From Bacteroidota bacterium (GTDB taxonomy: Bacteria; Bacteroidota; Ignavibacteria; Ignavibacteriales; Ignavibacteriaceae): a stretch of 64,000 nt of DNA. Below the pieces are notes generated by a model. The model saw only the letters and a program-made list of their open reading frames with translations, made no database searches and was not told the DNA's origin. The stretch is from the NCBI GenBank assembly GCA_022573715.1, contig JACZTL010000001.1, positions 124,001 to 188,000 of the forward strand, given 5' to 3'. Of the stretch, positions 17,416-26,957 are shown piece after piece (position 1 is the first letter of the stretch; each line of letters begins with the position of its first letter). Position numbers and translations under genes: made by a program.

Positions 17416-18698
17416 CTATATCTGAAATAATAAAAATCTAAAGGGTTTGCTAGCCTATAATCGCCAAAACCTGTTACATCGACAAACGTAAAACTCCGGT
17501 TTAAATCATAATACTCCCACACAACATAAGGTTTAGAATAGCTGTCAAAAGGACGCGAAGTAATGTTATTTGGCTGTCCTAAAACAATAAAGACCATCCC
17601 CCTATCTGTTTTCCAACCAGGTCTACCATAATAAGAAAAATTATTGTTTGCCAGATTAATTCTTCTGTAGTATTCGTTAAATACCTCGTTTTCATCGTCT
17701 ATAGGATTAGGATCTTTCGACTTCCAAAATTCTTTATATCTTTTAATTTTTTCATCTTTATTTTTTGCTTCTTCAATATAATCTATCTGATCGCCTGTAG
17801 CTATATAATCTAACTGTTTAATCGCTGTTTCCAAGTCTACTATATTAGAAGGAGCACCTTCCCATTTTGAAAAAAATGTTTTTTTAGTTTCAGCTAATTT
17901 ATCATTGTTATTATTTTTTATAACTATATCAAATTGATATGTCCCAAAGTTTATTGATGAGTCTTTAGCAGTATAAAAAAAATTATTTATGCCTGAATCA
18001 ATTTTTACAGGCACTGATTCTTCATAAATAGCATCATGTTCTTTATCGGAAATAGTATAATAAGCAATTGCATTTATTTTTTTATTTGAATAAAGTTCAT
18101 AATAGATTGGAATACCGTTTACTTGACTTGCAACATTCCTTGAAATATTAGGTACTATTTTGCTATTGCTATTTTTTACATTTGCTCTTGCAATAAACAT
18201 AATGCTACTAAGAGATACATTTTGATAGAAACTCCTCACATTAAATTTTATTGTTTTAACAAATTCTTTTTTGGTTTCCTTATCCTCAACTGAAGTTCTT
18301 ACTAAATACATTCCCGGTTGTAAATAGAAAGTACGGCGGCTTATGTTTGAGATCTTTTTAGAAGAAGTAGTTTTAAAATCTTTTACAAATATTTTTTCTT
18401 TCCAAATTTTTTCTGAAAATAATTTTTCGCCTTTTTCATTAAGAAACGACACGGTAATTGTATATAATCCGTGAAACCCGTCGTCGGTTTTTACAAACAA
18501 AATTGAGCTATAAGGAACCTGAATAAAAACCTCTACTTTTGTTTGCTCTATTTTATCTGATTTGAAATTTAATATATCTTGAAAAAAACTGTCTTTTGTA
18601 CCAATATTTGTTTTTTTCGGAGAATCTTGATCTTGCCCAATAATAACAGAAGTAAATAATATTATAACCGTTAATAAATATTTAATTTTAATATTCAC
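17412..18698 (-). CDS. GWxTD domain-containing exported protein
   Basis: 428 residues with a signal peptide (1-21, ending VIIGQ). The C-terminal third carries the domain's namesake at GRPGWKTDRGMVFIVLG, then WEYYDLNRSFTFVD and DYRLANPLDF. The middle is a beta-rich region with no family I can name. The domain is characteristic of the FCB group and its function is unknown. It lies between rimO and the PfkB/Omp85 pair in a tight operon. Confidence 0.9.
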   Translation of the reverse strand: MNIKIKYLLTVIILFTSVIIGQDQDSPKKTNIGTKDSFFQDILNFKSDKIEQTKVEVFIQVPYSSILFVKTDDGFHGLYTITVSFLNEKGEKLFSEKIWKEKIFVKDFKTTSSKKISNISRRTFYLQPGMYLVRTSVEDKETKKEFVKTIKFNVRSFYQNVSLSSIMFIARANVKNSNSKIVPNISRNVASQVNGIPIYYELYSNKKINAIAYYTISDKEHDAIYEESVPVKIDSGINNFFYTAKDSSINFGTYQFDIVIKNNNNDKLAETKKTFFSKWEGAPSNIVDLETAIKQLDYIATGDQIDYIEEAKNKDEKIKRYKEFWKSKDPNPIDDENEVFNEYYRRINLANNNFSYYGRPGWKTDRGMVFIVLGQPNNITSRPFDSYSKPYVVWEYYDLNRSFTFVDVTGFGDYRLANPLDFYYFRYR

Positions 18699-18709
18699 AT
18701 TCCTTCCAA

Positions 18710-20005
18710 TTATTTATCAATTTTTCCGAACAAATCATATTCATTACAATCATAAATTTCAGTTTCATAAAAATTTCCATATTCAATGTTTTTATCTTCT
18801 ACAGGCATCAATATTTCTCCGTCAACTTCAGGTGCATCTCTGTAAGATCTTCCAATATAAAAATCTCCTTCCTTCCTTTCAATTAAAACAGTTAAATTAC
18901 TGCCTATTAAATGTTTATTCTTTTTAAATGAAATTTCTTTTTGAATTTCCATTAGAATATTTTTTCTTTCCTCTTTTATTTTTTCAGGCACCGGGTTTCC
19001 TAAAATAAAACTTGATGTGTTTTCTTCAACAGAAAATGTAAATACTCCTATTCTATCAAATTTTACTTCTTCTACATAATCACATAACAACTTAAAATCA
19101 TCTTCAGTTTCATTGGGATAACCCACAATAAAAGTCGTTCGCAAAACAACATCAGGAATATTCTTTCTAAATTTATAAACCAGTTCCCTGATTCTTTCGG
19201 ATGTTACACCTCTTCTCATTGATTTAAGTACGCTATCTGAAATATGCTGAAGCGGTATATCTATATAGTTACAAATTTTTTTGTTTTGTGCAATTACGTT
19301 TATTATTTCTTTAGGAAAATGTGACGGATACGCATACATTAATCTAATCCATTCTACTCCTTCAATATTGCTAAGTTCCGTAAGTAGTTTGTGTAAACAC
19401 CTTTCACCGTAAATATCTTTCCCGTAATCAGTAGTGTCTTGTGCAATAATTATTAATTCTCTTGTCTTGTTTTTTACTAAAAATTCGGCTTCTTTCACAA
19501 GTTCTTCAATGGGTTTTGATATATGCAAACCTCGCATAAGTGGAATTGCACAAAAGGAGCAAGGATGATCACAGCCCTCTGAAATTTTCAAATATGCTGT
19601 ATGTGCCGGACCTGATAAAATTCTCTCACCTAAAAGTTCTCTTTTTAATTTTCCACCAAGCTCATTTAATATATCTTCATATTTCTCTGTGCCAAAAAAT
19701 GCATCAACTTCAGGAATATCAGTTTTTAATTCTTCGGCATATCTTTCGGAAAGACATCCGGCAACAATTATTTTCTTTATATTACCTTTTTTCTTTAGTT
19801 CAACAGCACTCAAAATAGTATTTACTGATTCTTCTTTTGCAGCTTCAATAAAACCGCAAGTGTTAATTATTAAAACTTCAGCTTTATTAGGGTCATCGAT
19901 TAAATTAAATTTGTTAGACTTAAGTTGTCTCATCAACCTTTCGGAATCAACGGTATTCTTTGAACAACCAAGCGTAATTATATTTACGTTAACTTTGTTT
20001 TTCAC
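18710..20005 (-). CDS. rimO: Ribosomal protein uS12 methylthiotransferase
   Basis: 431 residues. N-terminal MTTase domain with three cluster cysteines (LGCSKN, NTCGFI, AGCLSER), then the radical SAM motif SEGCDHPCSFCAIPLMRG around residues 140-160, then a C-terminal TRAM-like domain. PLMRG after the CxxxCxxC distinguishes RimO from MiaB (PFTRG), which is also in this window. It adds a methylthio group to Asp of ribosomal protein S12. Followed 11 bp later by the GWxTD gene. Confidence 0.96.
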   Translation of the reverse strand: MKNKVNVNIITLGCSKNTVDSERLMRQLKSNKFNLIDDPNKAEVLIINTCGFIEAAKEESVNTILSAVELKKKGNIKKIIVAGCLSERYAEELKTDIPEVDAFFGTEKYEDILNELGGKLKRELLGERILSGPAHTAYLKISEGCDHPCSFCAIPLMRGLHISKPIEELVKEAEFLVKNKTRELIIIAQDTTDYGKDIYGERCLHKLLTELSNIEGVEWIRLMYAYPSHFPKEIINVIAQNKKICNYIDIPLQHISDSVLKSMRRGVTSERIRELVYKFRKNIPDVVLRTTFIVGYPNETEDDFKLLCDYVEEVKFDRIGVFTFSVEENTSSFILGNPVPEKIKEERKNILMEIQKEISFKKNKHLIGSNLTVLIERKEGDFYIGRSYRDAPEVDGEILMPVEDKNIEYGNFYETEIYDCNEYDLFGKIDK

Positions 20006-20020
20006 AATTTTTAAAAATAA

Positions 20021-20845
20021 TTATTTACCGAAGTATGTAAGATATAAAAAAATTATGGGAGCGGAGAATAGGAGAGAATCAAATCTGTCAAATATTCCGC
20101 CGTGCCCCGGAATCAGATTAGATGAGTCTTTTACATTTGCAGATCTTTTAAATAATGATTCAATTAAATCACCGATTTGACCGAAAACACCTATTATAAA
20201 TCCAATTGCAATAACCGTTTCCCAACTTAAAAAATCCAATATAATTACTTTTGCAAGAGCCATAGTTCCTATTGCGAATAAAAATCCGAAAATAGATCCT
20301 TCCCAGCTTTTTTTAGGACTAATTCTCGGAAATAATTTATGTTTGCCGAATGCCGTACCTCCAAAAAAAGCTGCCGAATCACAAATCCAAATAGTTGCAA
20401 AAATGCATATAATAATGAAACCCCCTCTTTCATAAAGGCTGCCAATATGGGGATATATTTCCCTTATACCGATTATTGTGCTTGCAAAAAAACCGATGTA
20501 AAATACACTCATTAATGTTGAACCAATATTAGCAATAGTAGCTCCTTTTTTTCTAAAAAGCTCTGAGGAAGAAAGTATTAACATAAACAGCAGCACAAAA
20601 GAGTAGGTATCTAAATAATGATATTTGCTATTAAGTAACACAAATAAAATACCCCCAAATCCCACCCAAAAATTTGCGCTTATATCAATTTTTTTTATAA
20701 AAGTTGTAAACTCGTAATAAGAGATAAGAGAGATAAACATAACAAAAATAAAAAACAGTATGCCCCCGGTATAGCTTATAAATATAATTAGGGGAATTGT
20801 TATAGCCGAAACTAAAATACGTAGGAAGGTATTATTAAAAGACAT
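20021..20845 (-). CDS. cdsA: Phosphatidate cytidylyltransferase
   Basis: 274 residues with about eight membrane helices. It makes CDP-diacylglycerol for phospholipid synthesis. SPKKSWEGSIFGF and the C-terminal family signature KRSANVKDSSNLIPGHGG followed by IFDRFDS are complete. It stands 15 bp before rimO, and downstream of the DUF2007 gene by 18 bp, so it is part of the same long minus-strand transcription unit. Confidence 0.96.
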   Translation of the reverse strand: MSFNNTFLRILVSAITIPLIIFISYTGGILFFIFVMFISLISYYEFTTFIKKIDISANFWVGFGGILFVLLNSKYHYLDTYSFVLLFMLILSSSELFRKKGATIANIGSTLMSVFYIGFFASTIIGIREIYPHIGSLYERGGFIIICIFATIWICDSAAFFGGTAFGKHKLFPRISPKKSWEGSIFGFLFAIGTMALAKVIILDFLSWETVIAIGFIIGVFGQIGDLIESLFKRSANVKDSSNLIPGHGGIFDRFDSLLFSAPIIFLYLTYFGK

Positions 20846-20863
20846 TTATATGATATTAATGTT

Positions 20864-21193
20864 TTAACTTCTTAAAACTTCATTAATAAAGTTAGCTGCT
20901 TCTTCAGCTTGTTCTTTTTTTACTAAAAGACTAATTACGGACATATCACCCGGGGTTGGAAAATTTCTATCTCTCTGAGAAAAAATTATAGTATCTATTC
21001 CTGCACTCGTTAAATTATCTTTAAACATTTGTAATTCATATTCACGATTGGAGGTATAAATAATCAGCCAATCTTTTTCCACTAATTCTTTAGGCTGAAT
21101 ATGTGAAGCACTATCAACTATGTATTCTCTGCAATCGGGACAAATTGTTATGCCGTTTATATATTCATATTTACAATTAGGACAAATTAGCAT
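20864..21193 (-). CDS. Zinc-ribbon DUF2007-type small protein
   Basis: 109 residues. An N-terminal zinc ribbon (CPNCKYEYINGITICPDC, four cysteines) is followed by a ferredoxin-like alpha/beta domain with WLIIYTSNREYELQMFKDNL and a C-terminal LLVKKEQAEEAANFI, matching the DUF2007 signal-transducing fold. The function is unknown; homologues resemble PII-like regulators in fold only. Its start overlaps the stop of the CPBP protease by one base. Confidence 0.75.
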   Translation of the reverse strand: MLICPNCKYEYINGITICPDCREYIVDSASHIQPKELVEKDWLIIYTSNREYELQMFKDNLTSAGIDTIIFSQRDRNFPTPGDMSVISLLVKKEQAEEAANFINEVLRS

Positions 21194-22158
21194 TATACAA
21201 GCTCAATATTTTTCTTTTTGTAATAAACAAAAATGAAATAAACAATTCCTATAAAAATTACAGTAAATAAAATCAAAAGGAAAAAAGACATTCTAATATC
21301 CAAAACTCCGCTTGCTGATGGGTCGACTAAATCTTTATCTCCAATTATAAAGTACATTAATATAGCAATGAAATTGTTTGTGAAATGAAGTATCATCGGA
21401 ACAAAAATAGAGCGGCTCATATAAGCTGCAAAACTGAAATAAAGTCCGAGTATAATTAATGGAACTAAACCATATGGGTTAAAATGGTATAATCCAAAAA
21501 ATACTGCTGTTATTACAATAGCCCACCTTGCTTTTAATTTTAGTTCAAAACTACTTTGTATAAAACCTCTGAACATAATTTCCTCAGAAACGGCAGGAAC
21601 AATTGAAACTACAAAAATTACAAATATTGCATCAAATATTGTCTTAGTTGAAAGCAGATTTATATAGGATTTTTCGACAAGTTTGTTCAAGGAATCCAAT
21701 AACGATTTAATTGAATTTATAAACGGAGATATTTCAGCCATTTTATCAATAAAATGGTTTTGAATAGATACATAGTTTTGAAGTAAAGGTGTAAGAACAA
21801 AGATGCCTATTATAAATAATATTATTTCTTTGTAGTCAGGGGCTTTTAGCTTTAAAATTTTATTAATATCATTATAAAACCATTTACTGAATAATATAGC
21901 AGGAAGTAAAATAAAGAGCAGCTGGCTTACCATTGTCATAATACGCAACCCGTTTACGGGTGCATTATTTAAGTCAAATCCAAAAATTATAAAGGTAAAC
22001 AAACCACCGACAAACTGATAAAGAAAGAACCCTCCTATCAATCCAATAAAAGCGGCAGTTATAGGTGAAATCTGTGGTTCAAAACCATTTATTATTATTC
22101 GTTTTTCTTCTTCATTTTGGTCTTGTCCTAAATTATTCTCACCTTTATTATTATCCAT
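21193..22158 (-). CDS. CPBP family intramembrane glutamic endopeptidase (CAAX-protease-like)
   Basis: About 321 residues with eight hydrophobic segments. The catalytic motifs of Abi/CPBP proteases are intact: SEEIMFRGF (Glu-Glu-x-x-x-Arg), FGLYHFNPY (first His) and MILHFTNNF (second His). I choose the ATG at 22158, giving MDNNKGENN. A GTG at 22257 would add 33 residues and overlap the DUF3108 gene by 29 bp, which is also possible because the genes are coupled. Family members cleave membrane substrates or serve in prenyl-protein processing; the target here is unknown. Confidence 0.88.
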   Translation of the reverse strand: MDNNKGENNLGQDQNEEEKRIIINGFEPQISPITAAFIGLIGGFFLYQFVGGLFTFIIFGFDLNNAPVNGLRIMTMVSQLLFILLPAILFSKWFYNDINKILKLKAPDYKEIILFIIGIFVLTPLLQNYVSIQNHFIDKMAEISPFINSIKSLLDSLNKLVEKSYINLLSTKTIFDAIFVIFVVSIVPAVSEEIMFRGFIQSSFELKLKARWAIVITAVFFGLYHFNPYGLVPLIILGLYFSFAAYMSRSIFVPMILHFTNNFIAILMYFIIGDKDLVDPSASGVLDIRMSFFLLILFTVIFIGIVYFIFVYYKKKNIELV

Positions 22159-22228
22159 ATAAAAAAAATATAAAATTAAAGATGGAATTCCTACAATTTT
22201 TTTTAAGAAGCTGGTTTTTTTGAAGTTT

Positions 22229-23032
22229 CTAGTCGGGAATCTTTGCTTTAAATTCACCTGCTAACCCGGTATAGTCCGAAAGCACAGCATCAATAGAACC
22301 AACAACTATTTTTGACTTTATTTTTATTGGTACTTTCAACTCATCATCGGAGAACCAGATATAAATACTTCCTTTACTTTTAAATAAGCCACCTGCTTTC
22401 ACTAAAGGTTCTATTAATATACAATTAAATTTACCCGCAGGTACATCAATTTCTTCTTTCCCTTTATATATTAAATCAAGATTATATGATTTACCTTTGT
22501 GAAAATTCTTTAGATGAATTGCATCATTGACCTTTAAGTTTGAATAGTCAAATGTTCTGGCAAGATATAAAGCCGAAATAATATCATTTACATATTCCGG
22601 AATATCAAAAATTCCTTCGCTTGTAAAAGCTTTATTATTTCTTTGGTCAAAATAAGCTGAATAATCTCTTTTATACCCCCCCTCTCTAATATGCTGTTCA
22701 AATCTCCAGGGGAAAAGTCCTTCTTTATCTATGAATGTTTCGTATCTGTCTCTAACTTTATATATCCAATCAAAACTTGGTACAGAATTAACCTCGAAAA
22801 TAACGTGATGAACTTTTCTGCCAGATATAACTCTTTCATCTTTTATCTGCATAATTGAAATACCGGCTGTTACAAATCCATATTTAATTTTAAATGTAAG
22901 CTTTTCCCCTACTTTAAAAGAATTGTTTTCTATTACTCTAAAAGAATCAGGTATAGTTTGAGCAAAATTATTTCTAACTAACAATAATGCAAGACAAAAA
23001 AATAAATATGTAGTTTTTAATTTGTAATTCAT
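22229..23032 (-). CDS. DUF3108 domain-containing exported protein
   Basis: 267 residues with a signal peptide (1-24, ending NFAQ). It follows the DUF3108 plan: FKVGEKLTFKIKYGFVTAG at the start, VNSVPSFDWIYKVRDRYETF, a lone FEQHIREGGYKRDY block, and a C-terminal IYIWFSDDELKVPIKI. The domain is a periplasmic beta-rich fold related to LolA/LolB-like lipid-binding proteins. It is 13 bp after the GT9 glycosyltransferase in an envelope-biogenesis operon. Confidence 0.85.
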   Translation of the reverse strand: MNYKLKTTYLFFCLALLLVRNNFAQTIPDSFRVIENNSFKVGEKLTFKIKYGFVTAGISIMQIKDERVISGRKVHHVIFEVNSVPSFDWIYKVRDRYETFIDKEGLFPWRFEQHIREGGYKRDYSAYFDQRNNKAFTSEGIFDIPEYVNDIISALYLARTFDYSNLKVNDAIHLKNFHKGKSYNLDLIYKGKEEIDVPAGKFNCILIEPLVKAGGLFKSKGSIYIWFSDDELKVPIKIKSKIVVGSIDAVLSDYTGLAGEFKAKIPD

Positions 23033-23045
23033 CTCAATAACTGGT

Positions 23046-24086
23046 TTAAGAAAAAGTGAATTTTAATTTTTTTATATAATCAGCAACATCATTCATATCT
23101 ATATTATTCATACATTCTACACTTGAGCACTGTTCCTTTTCACAATCTTTACAATTTAAAGTAGGGCTAAAAACTTTGCATTTTGAGTTATATGGTCCCC
23201 ATCTTTTAGATGAACAAGTCAATAAATTGGGATAAAAACCAATCACGTTCTTATTTAAAGCTGAAGCAATATGTAATGGTCCGGTTGAATTTGAGATAAA
23301 CAAATCACATTTATTAATTAAAGCTATTAATTCAGATAAACTAAATCTCCCTGCAAAATTATAGACTTTTTCATTAATAATTAATTTAGTACAAATTACT
23401 TTTTCATCATTATTACCCGTAATAATGATTTCAACATTCGAACTTGAAAATATTTTTTCAACTAACTCTTTATATTTACTAATAGGTAAACTGACAGAAC
23501 TTCTACCGCTACCCGGATGAATAATATATAGGGGTTTGGTTAAATTTATGTTTTCAGTTTTTAAAATCACGTCAATTTTTTTTTGAATATCTTTATTTAT
23601 TTGTAAAGAATAATTTACATTTTCTTTGTTTATTTTTTCATCTATTCCAATTTCTTTTAATAACTCAATATTAAATTCAAGCTCATACTTTTCGGCGAAT
23701 TTTCTATGAACAAAAACTTTTTTATTAAATAAAAACGAATACCAGCGAAAGCCTGTTCCTATTCGGTTTTTAATTTTTGATAAAAACACTAGTAAAGCAA
23801 TTCTTAGATTTGGACTCACAACAATAACCGTATCAAAATTCATTTTAATAATCAATTTTAAATTAGACCAAAAAAATAATGTTCCTTTTGTGTTTTTTGT
23901 TTTTATAGAAATTAGTTCGTCAACAAATGGGTGATTATATAAAATATCTTTTGTGTAATCTCTAATAAGAAATGTAACCTTGCATTTAGGATAATGTTTT
24001 TTTACTATTTCAGCGAGAGGTGTTGTTAAAACTAAATCTCCAATTCTATCGGTGCGGATAAATAATAAATTGTTCGGTTTAATCAT
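23046..24086 (-). CDS. Glycosyltransferase family 9 (heptosyltransferase-like)
   Basis: 346 residues. The N-terminal ILFIRTDRIGDLVLTTPL is the classical GT9 start. The C-terminal domain has PLYIIHPGSG, IIITGNNDEKVI and LFISNSTGPLHIASAL, the donor-binding motif. Family members transfer heptose to the lipopolysaccharide core from the cytoplasmic face. A C-terminal cysteine cluster (CKDCEKEQCSSVEC) is extra and may bind a metal. Overlaps the MPG gene by 4 bp (ATGA). Confidence 0.92.
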   Translation of the reverse strand: MIKPNNLLFIRTDRIGDLVLTTPLAEIVKKHYPKCKVTFLIRDYTKDILYNHPFVDELISIKTKNTKGTLFFWSNLKLIIKMNFDTVIVVSPNLRIALLVFLSKIKNRIGTGFRWYSFLFNKKVFVHRKFAEKYELEFNIELLKEIGIDEKINKENVNYSLQINKDIQKKIDVILKTENINLTKPLYIIHPGSGRSSVSLPISKYKELVEKIFSSSNVEIIITGNNDEKVICTKLIINEKVYNFAGRFSLSELIALINKCDLFISNSTGPLHIASALNKNVIGFYPNLLTCSSKRWGPYNSKCKVFSPTLNCKDCEKEQCSSVECMNNIDMNDVADYIKKLKFTFS

Positions 24087-24697
24087 TTTTTTGAAACGTG
24101 TGGATTATCCTTTAAATAATAACGCCAGGGCAAATCTATAGATTTTTTTATACCGATTCTTGTAGTAGTAACGATTTCTTTATCTTTTATTTTTTTATTT
24201 TCTAATAAATAGATTTCGTTTCCTGTAAGATTAATTCCATAATGAGATTTATTTATTTCAAATGCCTGACAAATTTTTCCCGGTCCATTTGTTAAATTGA
24301 ATTTTTTATTTTTCGGCAATTCGGACAAACCAAACCTGTTTTTGATCATTTTTTCAATTCCATCCAAAGGTTCAATGCCTCTTATTAAAACGGCTGTCCC
24401 TGCATCTTTTCTGCCTGTCACTATGTTACAGCAAAAGTGCGCACCGTAAGTAAAATAAACGTATAAAAAACCGCCTTGCTCAAACATAATTTCATTTCTT
24501 TTGGTCTTAGCAATAAATGTATGTGCCGCTTTATCAATACTTCCATCATAAGCTTCAACTTCAACAATAATACCCGATAGTTTTTTAAAACCAATATTAT
24601 GCACAAAAATTTTGCCGAGTAAATTTTTTGCTACAATGTTAACATCACGGATATAGAAATTTTTATTTAATTTTGAAAGTTTTTTCAAATCAATCAT
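24083..24697 (-). CDS. DNA-3-methyladenine glycosylase, MPG/AAG type
   Basis: 204 residues, full length for the bacterial alkylpurine glycosylase family (Methylpurine-DNA glycosylase, the YxlJ branch). Motifs: NLLGKIFVH, GIIVEVEAYDG with the catalytic Glu, FVYFTYG-like FLYVYFTYGAHFCCNIV with the intercalating Tyr region, and NGPGKICQAFEI. It removes 3-methyladenine, 7-methylguanine and hypoxanthine from DNA, complementing Tag elsewhere in the window. Oddly placed within a set of envelope genes. Confidence 0.94.
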   Translation of the reverse strand: MIDLKKLSKLNKNFYIRDVNIVAKNLLGKIFVHNIGFKKLSGIIVEVEAYDGSIDKAAHTFIAKTKRNEIMFEQGGFLYVYFTYGAHFCCNIVTGRKDAGTAVLIRGIEPLDGIEKMIKNRFGLSELPKNKKFNLTNGPGKICQAFEINKSHYGINLTGNEIYLLENKKIKDKEIVTTTRIGIKKSIDLPWRYYLKDNPHVSKK

Positions 24698-24717
24698 TTG
24701 AAAATTGTGTGAGTGAT

Positions 24718-25482
24718 TTAATCGGTTTGCTTATCTGAACTGGTTTTTAGATCAATGATCCGGTTGGTATATTCTTCTTTTTTTTCAGGATGTTTGAGTA
24801 TTAATTTTTCATAAACTTTTATTGCCTCTAAAAATTCGCTCTGAGCTTCATAAATTTTTGCAAGTGTTTCGGAAACTATCATCGTATCTTCAGCAATAAA
24901 TTCTTTGGTTGAAACATTATCAATTTTAGATTTATCTATTTCAGGCATACGTGCAGTTGCTATTTCGTTGGCAAGTTCATCAAGTTTTTCATCAAACTCC
25001 TTTTCTATATATGGTGTGTCGTCAATTTCTTTCTCAATTTTATCAATCTTTATTTTATTATTTTCAATGTTTTCATTTTTAAATAAAGCATGTTCATCTT
25101 TTTCAATTGCTTGGTCTTCATTAACTAAGAATGCTGTTCCTCTGTCTGATTTAAACAATGCTCTCTCTGCTTTCAAGGCTTCAATTTCTTTCGTATAAAA
25201 ATTATAAGTAGTATCAGAATAAATAATATCCGAACCTTTTCTATACGCTTCTTCGGCGTCTTTAAACTCACCTTTTAAAGTATAAGCTTTGCCCAAAACC
25301 AAATAAGCTGTTGGATAATCAGGATATTTATGTATACCATTTATTAAAATATCAATTGCGTTATCAACGTTGTTTTTGGTTATTTCGGTATTGGCATTTC
25401 TTACGAACAAAGATGTTGATTTATCATATTCATAAATCAAACTAACTTTGTCGTTAAATATTTCAAAAAATGATTTAGCCAA
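24718..25482 (-). CDS. Tetratricopeptide repeat protein
   Basis: 254 residues without a signal peptide. Residues 25-95 contain two TPRs (DILINGIHKYPDYPTAYLVL and LKGEFKDAEEAYRKG). A charged, acidic linker (about 130-200) follows, and a further TPR pair at the end (LAKIYEAQSEFLEAIKVYEK). It starts inside the end of the GT2 gene (8-bp overlap). Probably a cytoplasmic scaffold related to glycan synthesis, but this is inferred only from position. Confidence 0.82.
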   Translation of the reverse strand: MAKSFFEIFNDKVSLIYEYDKSTSLFVRNANTEITKNNVDNAIDILINGIHKYPDYPTAYLVLGKAYTLKGEFKDAEEAYRKGSDIIYSDTTYNFYTKEIEALKAERALFKSDRGTAFLVNEDQAIEKDEHALFKNENIENNKIKIDKIEKEIDDTPYIEKEFDEKLDELANEIATARMPEIDKSKIDNVSTKEFIAEDTMIVSETLAKIYEAQSEFLEAIKVYEKLILKHPEKKEEYTNRIIDLKTSSDKQTD

Positions 25483-26947
25483 TTTTACTACTTACTGTTT
25501 TTTTTGAAAATGTATGCCTTAATGACATTATTGATACATAAGAAAATCCGATAAAAAATAATAACTGAAAGGGTAATGCGGCAATCTCCATGAAGTAAAT
25601 TGAAGAAGCAACGCCTATGAAACAATAAACAGCCATAATTAATTCAATTAAAACAGATACACCAATTTTTTTTGTCAAATATTTGTTATCTGTCCACGTA
25701 TCTTTTGAAGAAACCACTTTAAATTTAGGTGTTCTCACAAATTCACTTTTTCTATTTAACAATCCTTCAAAAACGGCGCGTGAGTTGTTTACGGCAAAGC
25801 CCATACTTCCCGCCATAAATAAAGGAAAGAGAACTATAGTTTTCCGCCAATCGTTTCTGATATCTTTTTGTGAATATAAATAGAACAAAAAAGAACTAAT
25901 AAAAGCCAAAACAAAAAGTGAAAGGACACCGAAGTACAAATCGTGTGCGCCGCTGTTCTTTATAAATATTAAAGGAACATTTAATATGGCAGTGAGAAGT
26001 ATAAAAGGGAAAACAATATTATTTGTTAAATGGAAAGTAGATTGCAGCTTTATTCTTAATGGTTCATTTGATTTCCAAACTAAGGGTAGAATTTTTTTTG
26101 CTGTTTCGATTGCGCCTTTTGTCCATCTGAACTGCTGTGTTTTTAAAGCATTAATTTCGGAAGGCAATTCGGCAGGTGATGTAAAATCATTTAGAAAAAC
26201 AAATCTCCATCCGTTTAATTGTGCCCTATAACTTAAATCCAAGTCTTCTGTTAGTGTATCATCCTGCCAATTTCCGGCATCTTCAATACAACATTTTCTC
26301 CAAATGCCGCCGGTTCCGTTAAAGTTTATAAAAAAGCCTGCTTTATTTCTTACATTCTGTTCAATTACAAAATGACCGTCTAATGCAAGTGCCTGAGCTT
26401 TAGTTAAAATAGAATAATTTCCATTCAAATGTTCCCATCTTGTCTGTACCATTCCAACATTTTTATCACTAAAAAAGGAAAGGGTTTTTTTAATGAAATC
26501 TTTTTTGGGTAAAAAGTCAGCATCAAAAATTGCAATAAACTCACCCTTTGCTGTTTTTAATCCTTCTCTTAATGCTCCTGCTTTAAAGCCTTTTCTGTTG
26601 ATTCGTCTTATTTGTTTTATGTCGAATCCTTCTTTTTGCTTCTCAGCTACTATTTCTGAAATAATATCCTTTGTCTCATCAGTTGAATCATCTAATACTT
26701 GAATTTCAAGTATGTCTTTTGGGTAATCAATTTTGCAAATCGAATCTATCAATCTTTTTACAACATAAAGCTCGTTATATACGGGTAATTGAATTGTAAC
26801 AAAAGCATTTTTATTTAATTGGTCGTCAGACTTTTGTTTTTTATTGCCGTATTTTCTGTGATAATATAACATAATAAATCCGTGTGAACCGAAAATGAAC
26901 AACACAGAAAGTGTTATAAAATATGATATGAGTATTAAATTATCCAT
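25475..26947 (-). CDS. Membrane glycosyltransferase family 2 (cellulose-synthase/CslA-like)
   Basis: 490 residues. Membrane helix 1-25, catalytic GT2 domain about 50-290 (LPVYNELYVVKRLI, LDDSTDET, FDADFLPKK, DDTLTEDLDLSYRA, and QQFRWTKGA as the QxxRW motif), then three to four C-terminal helices. This is a processive-type beta-glycan synthase layout close to plant CslA mannan/glucan synthases and to bacterial homologues in Ignavibacteria and Bacteroidota. Polymer unknown. It is 10 bp after lptE and overlaps the TPR gene. Confidence 0.9.
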   Translation of the reverse strand: MDNLILISYFITLSVLFIFGSHGFIMLYYHRKYGNKKQKSDDQLNKNAFVTIQLPVYNELYVVKRLIDSICKIDYPKDILEIQVLDDSTDETKDIISEIVAEKQKEGFDIKQIRRINRKGFKAGALREGLKTAKGEFIAIFDADFLPKKDFIKKTLSFFSDKNVGMVQTRWEHLNGNYSILTKAQALALDGHFVIEQNVRNKAGFFINFNGTGGIWRKCCIEDAGNWQDDTLTEDLDLSYRAQLNGWRFVFLNDFTSPAELPSEINALKTQQFRWTKGAIETAKKILPLVWKSNEPLRIKLQSTFHLTNNIVFPFILLTAILNVPLIFIKNSGAHDLYFGVLSLFVLAFISSFLFYLYSQKDIRNDWRKTIVLFPLFMAGSMGFAVNNSRAVFEGLLNRKSEFVRTPKFKVVSSKDTWTDNKYLTKKIGVSVLIELIMAVYCFIGVASSIYFMEIAALPFQLLFFIGFSYVSIMSLRHTFSKKTVSSKIG

Positions 26948-26957
26948 AAATTTTTAT